This document shows positions 39,788-46,903 of a stretch of 64,000 bases of DNA, in pieces. Origin of the DNA: Acinetobacter populi (GTDB lineage: Bacteria > Pseudomonadota > Gammaproteobacteria > Pseudomonadales > Moraxellaceae); contig NZ_NEXX01000001.1 in assembly GCF_002174125.1 (NCBI RefSeq), forward strand, positions 310,001-374,000, read 5' to 3'. Made by a program: the position numbers and the translations under genes. The notes beneath the pieces were generated by a model, which saw only the letters and a list, made by a program, of their open reading frames with translations, searched no databases and was not told the DNA's origin. Position 1 is the first letter of the stretch; every line of letters begins with the position of its first letter.

Positions 39788-40201
39788 CTAACTAAAAACA
39801 TTTTCAATCCTGACTTTATTCGGCAAACGATAAATATCAAAATCGGCATCAATGCTGATAATTTTCCTAACGCCTGTTTTTTCCGCAGCAATCACTAGTG
39901 TTGCATCAGCAAAATCCATTGGTCGATCACTATATTTTTTACTGAGCTCAATGATACGGAAAATATCTTTTTGTGAAATTTCTTGCAGTAACACCCCTTC
40001 ATGTGCGACCCATTCTAAAAAATCAATTTGTACATTTACATTAAAATCAATCATATGTAGCACTTCTGTCATAACCGCTGTTGTGGTTATTAACTTATAC
40101 TTCCCTTGCTTTAAAAATGCCTTGATTCTTGTATGGTAATGATCACTCCGGTCAAAAAGTGCAATCAATGGTCCAGCATCAATGAGAATCAAATTTAGCA
40201 T
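39788..40201 (-). CDS. vapC: PIN-domain toxin (VapC family)
   Basis: A 137-aa PIN-domain ribonuclease, the toxin of a type II toxin-antitoxin pair. Acidic active-site residues are in place: Asp8 (LILIDAGPLIALFD), Glu46 (VMTEVLHM), Asp96 and Asp99 (MDFADATLV) and Asp118/120 (ISIDADF). VapC toxins cut initiator tRNA or 23S rRNA. Its start overlaps the antitoxin gene by 23 bp, so translation is coupled. It ends just before the gspE remnant. Confidence 0.92.
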   Translation of the reverse strand: MLNLILIDAGPLIALFDRSDHYHTRIKAFLKQGKYKLITTTAVMTEVLHMIDFNVNVQIDFLEWVAHEGVLLQEISQKDIFRIIELSKKYSDRPMDFADATLVIAAEKTGVRKIISIDADFDIYRLPNKVRIENVFS

Positions 40202-40430
40202 TTAATTTGCCTTTGAGTTTATCCTTATAGGTCACTGACAAAGTACCATCATGACTCTCATAACGACCAAAATATGCTTCACCCAAGGTATAGGAATCCT
40301 GTGGAACCTGTTCCTGAGCCAGCATTTTTTCCAGTGCTTCTTTAATTACTTCTGATTTTGACTTGTGTTGATAACGCGCAAATGCAACCAATCTCTGCTC
40401 TAAATCAGGTGGTAAACGAACTGTAAGCAT
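40179..40430 (-). CDS. vapB: Ribbon-helix-helix antitoxin (VapB-like)
   Basis: An 83-aa protein with an N-terminal RHH fold (MLTVRLPPDLEQRLVAFAR then KSKSEVIKEALEKML), which binds DNA as a dimer. The acidic C-terminal tail (ESHDGTLSVTYKDKLKGKL) should wrap VapC. It lies upstream of and overlaps vapC. SD CGGAG is close to the operator palindrome, fitting autoregulation by the toxin-antitoxin complex. Confidence 0.9.
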   Translation of the reverse strand: MLTVRLPPDLEQRLVAFARYQHKSKSEVIKEALEKMLAQEQVPQDSYTLGEAYFGRYESHDGTLSVTYKDKLKGKLNAKFDSH

Positions 40431-40442
40431 ACCAATCGCTCC

Positions 40443-40460
40443 GTATTACATCTGTAATAC
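40443..40460. promoter_or_regulatory. Palindromic operator of vapBC
   Basis: GTATTACA-TC-TGTAATAC, two perfect 8-bp arms, 12 bp before the vapB start and touching its SD. The position and symmetry are as expected for RHH autorepression. Confidence 0.75.
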
Positions 40461-40505
40461 AAAATATAAGCTTAAATATTATCCAAGTCAAGCTAGATAA
40501 ACTGA

Positions 40506-42002
40506 TTATACTATCTCCTCTTGATTGGTCACTCTTAATACTTCTTCTACAGTGGTTTTGCCTGCCAGCACTTTTCTTAAGCCATCGTGGCGAATCGATT
40601 GCGATTGTTTTCGGGCATAATTTTCCAGTTCATACTCAGCCGCATTGCCATGGATCAAGCGGCGCATATGATCATCAATCGGCACCACTTCGTATATTGC
40701 AGTTCGTCCGCTAAATCCGGATTGATTACATTTGTCACAGCCTACAGGATGTGGAATTTTCAATGGTGTACTATGTTCCATCTGCTCAAACAATTGTTGT
40801 TCATGCTCATCTGCATCTTTCCATTGCAAACAATGTGAACACAATGTTCGTACCAAGCGCTGTGCCACAACACCAATTAAAGAACTGGATAACAGAAAGG
40901 GCTCGATCCCCATATCTTTTAATCGCGTGACTGCACCAATTGCGGTATTGGTGTGTAAAGTTGAAAGTACCAAATGACCTGTTAAAGAAGCCTGTACTGC
41001 AATTTCAGCCGTTTCCAGATCCCGGATTTCCCCGACCATCACCACATCTGGATCTTGACGCAACATGGCTTTTAAGGCACGAGCAAACGTCATATCTACT
41101 TTGGTATTGACCTGTGTTTGTCCGATACCTTCAAGTTGATATTCGATTGGATCTTCGGCAGTTAGAATATTTCGGGTATTGTCATTCAGATCAGATAAGG
41201 CTGCATACAATGTGGTGGTTTTACCAGAGCCGGTTGGTCCGGTTACCAAAATGATGCCATGTGGGCGATGGACCAGATAACTTAGACGTTGGTAATCATC
41301 TGCCATCAGGCCTAAATGGGTCATGTTTAATCGACCCGCCTGTTTATCCAGCAGTCGCATTACCACACGTTCACCATGACTCGATGGCAAGGTCGACACA
41401 CGCACATCTACTTCCCGACCTGCCAAACGTAGTGAGATACGACCATCTTGCGGAATACGTTTTTCGGCAATATCCAGTCTTGCCATAACTTTGATCCGAG
41501 AAACGAGTAACGGTGCAAGTTCCCGACGCGGCTGTACAATTTCTCTTAATTGTCCATCCACACGTAGGCGCACGGAAAGACGTTTTTCAAAAACCTCGAC
41601 ATGAATATCCGATGCATTAACACGAATCGCCTCAGACAATAAGGCATTAATCAGTCGAACAATCGGTGCATCATCTTCCTGATCCATCAGGTCTTCCATC
41701 TCAGGCACTTGATCGGCAAGGCTGAGTAAATCCGGATGATCTTCTAATCCGGCTGCGACTTGTTGTGACTCACCAGTATCACCGGCAAAGGCTGCACTTA
41801 ATATTTTCTGGAAATCCTGATCAGATACAAGCTGATAATGTGCAGAATGCCCCAGAAACCGTCGGGCTTCCTGCAAGGCTTCAAAAGGTGTGTGCTGACA
41901 ACGGATTATATTTGTTTGATCGCCATCAAATTGAAATAACACACCATGGCGTTTCGCAAAACTATAAGGGATTTGGGTTTGTCTAAGCATGGGTATTTGC
42001 AA
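40506..42002 (-). CDS. gspE: Type II secretion system ATPase GspE
   Basis: A 498-aa cytoplasmic ATPase that powers export of folded proteins across the outer membrane. The N1/N2 domains occupy the first 150 residues. Then come NASDIHVEVFEKRL, Walker A GPTGSGKT at about 255-262, the Asp box, Walker B VVMVGEIRD, and the tetracysteine zinc motif (Cys 388, 391, 422, 425) that separates GspE/PilB from PilT. The TTG at 42002 or the ATG at 41990 may be the start. No other gsp gene is nearby, as is usual in Acinetobacter. A duplicated tail copy lies downstream. Confidence 0.92.
   Translation of the reverse strand: MQIPMLRQTQIPYSFAKRHGVLFQFDGDQTNIIRCQHTPFEALQEARRFLGHSAHYQLVSDQDFQKILSAAFAGDTGESQQVAAGLEDHPDLLSLADQVPEMEDLMDQEDDAPIVRLINALLSEAIRVNASDIHVEVFEKRLSVRLRVDGQLREIVQPRRELAPLLVSRIKVMARLDIAEKRIPQDGRISLRLAGREVDVRVSTLPSSHGERVVMRLLDKQAGRLNMTHLGLMADDYQRLSYLVHRPHGIILVTGPTGSGKTTTLYAALSDLNDNTRNILTAEDPIEYQLEGIGQTQVNTKVDMTFARALKAMLRQDPDVVMVGEIRDLETAEIAVQASLTGHLVLSTLHTNTAIGAVTRLKDMGIEPFLLSSSLIGVVAQRLVRTLCSHCLQWKDADEHEQQLFEQMEHSTPLKIPHPVGCDKCNQSGFSGRTAIYEVVPIDDHMRRLIHGNAAEYELENYARKQSQSIRHDGLRKVLAGKTTVEEVLRVTNQEEIV
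40542..40585. repeat. Direct repeat, right copy (inside gspE 3' end)
   Basis: 44 bp identical to 39709-39752; encodes part of the GspE C-terminus (LRKVLAGKTTVEE). Confidence 0.88.
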
Positions 42003-42091
42003 AAATCTAATGAATTAGCTTACTTGAGTGTACTTGAACTATGTTATAAGGTGAAGACAAAATTCTTTTTTCTATATATTCATCGGGTGTG

Positions 42092-42904
42092 ATGTTGGAT
42101 AAATTAGACCATGTTGAAACAGATTTAAAATGGTGGGGAGAGTTCCATTTTTCCCTGCATCAGGCCTATTCATGGCGTTTTGGTTCGCTCTATTTCCGTT
42201 TGATTCGTAACGAAAAAGAATGGCGTATCGAATATCATCGCCCACAGAATCAACACGAAAGCCAGCAGGATTGGCAAAAGCTGGATCCTGACGAATTATT
42301 TCCTGCGCCGATTTTATTTGAGCGTTATATGTTCAATCGTACTGGAGAAAAGATTTTTTTATTGCCTCGGCTTGCAGACCGTTCAGTGGTGATTAAACCA
42401 GTACAACCAATCTATATTCCGGCAGGTCAACGTGCTTCGTTATTTATCAGCACGCCGTTATGGATTTGTGGCATTGTCGATAATCAAAAAAAACCTCTGT
42501 TTGATTTCCCTGTGATTCGCCCCAAAGACACTTGGTTTGGGATGAGTAAAATGGAAGGTCAGCTGTGCTATGCCACCCCTGTTGATGGCAGTACCGATCT
42601 CAAGCTGTTAAAACCACGTGCTTTTCGTGCCATTACCCCGATTCATTTCTATAATGACAGTAATCAACAGATGCGACTTGAACGAATTAATGTGCCTGTG
42701 CATTCACTGCCCTTATTTCACAGTGAAGAAACCGGACGTTTATGGACTTCGGAAATTAAGGTTTATCAGGACAGTATTGACCGCCCGCCACGTATTCGCA
42801 TTGAAACCCGTACCCCGCCAATGGCCGGCGAAGTAACGTATATACAACCTGCACGGACTGAAAGTGCCGGGTTTATTACCAATATGTTTGAATCACTTTT
42901 CTAG
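42092..42904 (+). CDS. DUF432 family protein
   Basis: A 270-aa soluble protein recalled as DUF432, a family often found directly upstream of MscS channels. No signal peptide or membrane segment. Features: WRFGSLYFRLIRNEKEWRIEY, a central IYIPAGQRASLFISTPLWI, and a beta-rich C-terminus. The start at 42092 is the ATG following an in-frame GTG (42089). mscS follows after 8 bp, so a shared function in osmotic or ion response is likely, but the biochemical role is unknown. Confidence 0.75.
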   Translation: MLDKLDHVETDLKWWGEFHFSLHQAYSWRFGSLYFRLIRNEKEWRIEYHRPQNQHESQQDWQKLDPDELFPAPILFERYMFNRTGEKIFLLPRLADRSVVIKPVQPIYIPAGQRASLFISTPLWICGIVDNQKKPLFDFPVIRPKDTWFGMSKMEGQLCYATPVDGSTDLKLLKPRAFRAITPIHFYNDSNQQMRLERINVPVHSLPLFHSEETGRLWTSEIKVYQDSIDRPPRIRIETRTPPMAGEVTYIQPARTESAGFITNMFESLF

Positions 42905-42912
42905 GGATAAAC

Positions 42913-43827
42913 ATGGCTGAATTAAACATCACGGAACAAATCCTCGGCACTCTCAAAAATTTTGTGAATGGTTTAAGTACAGATCGCTTTCAGGAAATTT
43001 TATTTGCAATTTTATTTGCCTTTATCGGTTTTTTTATTGCTCGCGTCATCAGTAATACCTTTACTGCAACTATCGGTTCCAGACTAAATTTACATCAACG
43101 CCTGATTTGGCGACGGGGAATTTTTTATTTTATTTTTATTCTGTTTCTGATTGCCAGCTTAAGAGAAGCCGGATTTAAACTTAGCGTATTTTTAGGGGCG
43201 GCAGGGATTTTAACGGTTGCATTGGGTTTTGCATCCCAAACCTCTGCCTCCAACCTGATCAGCGGTTTATTTCTAATTGGTGAAGGTGCGTTTGAAGTCG
43301 GTGATACCATTCAACTGACCTTGATTCGTGGCCATACCATTGAGGGAAAAGTACTTTCGATAGATCTACTTTCGGTCAAACTCCAGACACTGGATAATAC
43401 CTTTATCCGTGTCCCGAATGAACAATTGATTCGGGCACCGTTTTATAATTTAACCCGCTTTCCCATACGGCGTATTCCGATCACCTTATTTATTAATTTT
43501 CATGAGGATATCGTCAAAGTACGTCAGGTTATGATTGATGTTGCGGATAATTACTCACTGGTACTGGATGAACCGCGTCCCATGGTTGCAGTAACCGCCT
43601 TTCGGGAATCCTCAATTGAGTTATTATTCACGGTCTGGACTTTGCAAAAACATTATATTCAGGTTCATGATGAAATGCAGGAACGCATACGCAATGGTTT
43701 TATTGACAATGATATTGAAATCCCAATTCCCAAAATGGGACTGGTAGAACGACAGACAGCACCATTAACAAATGAAGATATTGATCAATATGCCAATAAA
43801 GAAGAAATCAAACGCGAACCACGATAA
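42913..43827 (+). CDS. Mechanosensitive channel, MscS family
   Basis: A 304-aa inner-membrane channel that opens under membrane tension to release solutes after osmotic downshock. Three membrane helices: IGFFIARVISNTF region, ILFLIASLREAG region and the pore helix AAGILTVALGFASQTSASNLISGLF (in parts: AGILTVALGFASQTSASN, LISGLF). The beta domain follows with VGDTIQLTLIRGHTIEGKV and VPNEQLIRAPFYN. SD AGGG before the ATG. Operon with the DUF432 gene. Confidence 0.92.
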   Translation: MAELNITEQILGTLKNFVNGLSTDRFQEILFAILFAFIGFFIARVISNTFTATIGSRLNLHQRLIWRRGIFYFIFILFLIASLREAGFKLSVFLGAAGILTVALGFASQTSASNLISGLFLIGEGAFEVGDTIQLTLIRGHTIEGKVLSIDLLSVKLQTLDNTFIRVPNEQLIRAPFYNLTRFPIRRIPITLFINFHEDIVKVRQVMIDVADNYSLVLDEPRPMVAVTAFRESSIELLFTVWTLQKHYIQVHDEMQERIRNGFIDNDIEIPIPKMGLVERQTAPLTNEDIDQYANKEEIKREPR

Positions 43828-43843
43828 CGGACTGTGAATTTTT

Positions 43844-43879
43844 ACCTTGCAATATTTTTGATTTGACATATTGCAAGGT
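43844..43879. terminator. Perfect 12-bp inverted repeat between convergent genes
   Basis: ACCTTGCAATAT (43844-43855) and ATATTGCAAGGT (43868-43879) with a 12-nt loop, after mscS and before the end of the convergent DUF2339 gene. No long U tract follows. Confidence 0.6.
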
Positions 43880-43955
43880 CCGATACATAGCTAATAATAA
43901 ATCTTAGTCTAAATATTTACAGCAGCATCAAATGGTTTTATATCATAGACCTTTT

Positions 43956-46751
43956 TTAATGCGATTTTGCCTTTGGCGGTAATGGTGCAAAATAACCAAT
44001 CACCAGCATAATCAAACCACTACCGATAAAAGAAACAATACGGGTTAAAGTATGGCTATGTGACAGATCAAGGAAAATCAGTTTTAGAATCACCAGCGCC
44101 AATACCGCAATTCCCAGCATCCAGATATAACGCCAAGATTTTCGACTGGCCAGTGAAGTCAATACCAAAGCAACACTGGCCCATAAAATAGTCAGACAGG
44201 TTTGTACTGTGCTATTGACCCAGGCCTGCTGTGACCAATATGGCAAATCAGCATAATGATATAAAACCCGCAACAATAAGCTGCTGATCAGAAACAGCCC
44301 CACAAACAAGATACTGGCAGCACTCACAATTTGCAGCTCTCGCTGCCCTTGTATTAAGAATGGTCGAATCGCATAGGTGATGATTGCAAATAATAATAAA
44401 CTGCTTAAATCAATCGGATTCAATAACATCACATAAGGCAAATCCCATTGTCCGTTATGCAAGGCAGAGATATAACAGAGCCATAGCAGCCCAATCACAA
44501 TGATGCCGGGATTGCCAACCCAATACGACTGTAAGCCCTGATATCTTTCAACAAACAGTGTGATGGCAAACACGACAATCGGCACAAGCGTCCATAAATA
44601 GATTGATGTAAATGAATTTGACCATACTGCGCCCAATGCACCTAAAAAGAACACGGCAAGGGTAGCAAGAATAGCATTTTGCCAAATTCTGGCAGATGTT
44701 GTCGTAGCATTTTCCGACTGGATAAAGACCGAAAAGCCAGCCAACCACAAAAGACTCACCCAGAATAATTGATATCGTTCGGCCATATTAAGCTGGTAAA
44801 GCACCAGTAAATCTGTATGGTCAATGACATGTATCAGCGTCAATAATGTGCTCAAAACCAGAATGGTAAAACCAATAAGCGACCACGTTTGATCAAATAT
44901 TTTATGTTTTAACCAGTACCATCCACTCAACAACAAAAACCACAATAACAATGGCAAACTGATAAAATTCATTTGCCAAGATAAATGCGCAACGGTGTGT
45001 TGATACACATATGGCGCAATCGCAAACGACAGAGTCATAAACAGAATCGAGAAAACCTGTTCAAAGGCAGAGCGATCCCGTGTTTGTAACGCATATCTTA
45101 AGCAATATGCAGCAAAAGCATAGCTCACCATCAATACACTTGAAGCAAACAATACAGTACGCTGATCCAGAACACCGGCATAGAGTGTTGCAATCCCACT
45201 GGCAAGTAATAAAGCCGTACCAAAATATCGGGCATTGATAATGTTATATCGCCAGCCTAAATACAGTACCACGGCACCATGAATTGCCCAGCCAACACTA
45301 CTCCAGTAAGCATCAAAGGCAAATGGTAAAATTAATGCCAAAAATACCAAACCGAGTCCATAAAAACATTGGGCTAGAATTGTTAACTGGTGAACCTTAC
45401 GATGCAGGACAAAACCAATACTCAAATACACTACTGCCAAAATTGCGCTGGCAATACTTAAAGCCTGACCATCAGAATCTACCAAACCGGCATATAGACT
45501 AAAAGCCATAAAAGGCGTAGCAAAAATAAGAGTACTATCAATGAAAGGAATATCACTGAATTTTTGATCAAACTGAATGATTAATTGACTATATCGAATC
45601 GAAATAAACAGATATAAGGCAAAAATCAACCAGACCCAACAACTAATCTGAAAATACTGTTCAGGCTCGGCATTAAACCAGACCGCAAATCCACCAATCC
45701 CAAAAGTCATTAATAATGCCACGGTATTGAGAATACGCCACGGTTTAAACCAAGCAATGACAGCCAGCGCACTATTCAACACAAAATAGTACGCCATCAT
45801 TGCAGCAACATTATTACTTCCAGTGTTTAAAATAAAAGGCGCCACAAAACCACTGCCCAAGGCAATAAAAGCCAAAATCAAGGCATTTTGCCGCAAGGCC
45901 AATACCAATGTTGCAGCCAGTAAAGCGATCAAACTTAAATAAGCCAGACTGATAGATGCAATGACATGCAGATGAAATGCGCTAAACAGCACTAAAAAAA
46001 CAATTCCCAAGCCTGCCCCTTGCAAGCTAATCGCATACTCAAAACGCTTTTTACGCAACACATAGCCCAAAGCAGTGAGTGCAAAACCACCGGCAGCAAT
46101 TGCAGCCATTCTTGCAGATAAAGTAAGTTGCCAATATTCACTGGCAAAACGCAGCAATAACACCACCCCAATCAATAACACCACAATGGCAATCCGAACA
46201 ATGCTATTACCACCTTTAAACCAGTCAATCGCTGTATGCCATAAGGAGGTTACAGCTTTGAGTTCTTTTAAAGTATCTGCATCATCTCTGGGTTGGGATA
46301 CCATAACCGGAACTGCAACCTGATCTGATAATGGTTTGGGGTTAATGGGTAATATTTCATTGCCTTGTATGGACTCATCCGCTAATTGATCTTCTGTACC
46401 GTGCAAAGTAGGTGCAGATTGCAAAGGCTTTGCTGATGCTTGTCCTGTAGTTGTCGCTTGCGTTGTATCAGAGAAAATCTGATCTTTAGCGGGTAGATTG
46501 GATAGATGTTGTTGTAAGTCAAAAAGCTGTTGTTGCAAAGACTGTATTTGTCGTTGCTGTTGTTCGAATAAATTTGCCACAATCAGCAATACAACCAAAC
46601 CCATTATAGGAAATAGTACGTTATTGCCACCGCCAGTAAAAAATTGCCAAAAGACAAGAAGGATCAATATAACCGATATATTTCTGGCCCAATATGCTTG
46701 CGGGATTTTCAATAAACCTGAAATGTTGTGTTCGGGTTGCTGTTGTTGCAT
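43956..46751 (-). CDS. DUF2339 polytopic membrane protein
   Basis: A 931-aa protein. An N-terminal pair of membrane segments is followed by a coiled coil (LFEQQQRQIQSLQQQLFDLQQHL, residues about 62-84) and a linker. The rest is roughly 25 membrane segments, as in the DUF2339 family. SVILILLVFWQFF and IVLLIGVVLLLRF lead into the pattern GGFALTALGYVLRKKRFEYAISLQGAGLGIVFLVLFSAFHL, recalled in parts (GGFALTALGYVLRKKRF, YAISLQGAGLGIVFLVLF). Function unknown; divergent from polA. Confidence 0.85.
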   Translation of the reverse strand: MQQQQPEHNISGLLKIPQAYWARNISVILILLVFWQFFTGGGNNVLFPIMGLVVLLIVANLFEQQQRQIQSLQQQLFDLQQHLSNLPAKDQIFSDTTQATTTGQASAKPLQSAPTLHGTEDQLADESIQGNEILPINPKPLSDQVAVPVMVSQPRDDADTLKELKAVTSLWHTAIDWFKGGNSIVRIAIVVLLIGVVLLLRFASEYWQLTLSARMAAIAAGGFALTALGYVLRKKRFEYAISLQGAGLGIVFLVLFSAFHLHVIASISLAYLSLIALLAATLVLALRQNALILAFIALGSGFVAPFILNTGSNNVAAMMAYYFVLNSALAVIAWFKPWRILNTVALLMTFGIGGFAVWFNAEPEQYFQISCWVWLIFALYLFISIRYSQLIIQFDQKFSDIPFIDSTLIFATPFMAFSLYAGLVDSDGQALSIASAILAVVYLSIGFVLHRKVHQLTILAQCFYGLGLVFLALILPFAFDAYWSSVGWAIHGAVVLYLGWRYNIINARYFGTALLLASGIATLYAGVLDQRTVLFASSVLMVSYAFAAYCLRYALQTRDRSAFEQVFSILFMTLSFAIAPYVYQHTVAHLSWQMNFISLPLLLWFLLLSGWYWLKHKIFDQTWSLIGFTILVLSTLLTLIHVIDHTDLLVLYQLNMAERYQLFWVSLLWLAGFSVFIQSENATTTSARIWQNAILATLAVFFLGALGAVWSNSFTSIYLWTLVPIVVFAITLFVERYQGLQSYWVGNPGIIVIGLLWLCYISALHNGQWDLPYVMLLNPIDLSSLLLFAIITYAIRPFLIQGQRELQIVSAASILFVGLFLISSLLLRVLYHYADLPYWSQQAWVNSTVQTCLTILWASVALVLTSLASRKSWRYIWMLGIAVLALVILKLIFLDLSHSHTLTRIVSFIGSGLIMLVIGYFAPLPPKAKSH

Positions 46752-46903
46752 AGGCGTTCTAAATTTTTATAATGTAGATATTGCACAATAATTTAACATG
46801 CCCGCGCCAATTACAATATGTCTTATTGTTTCAGTGTCGTTTAACACGCCAGATTACAGTACACTATAGGACAATTTAAAAATTCAGTTTTGGGATATAA
46901 AAC

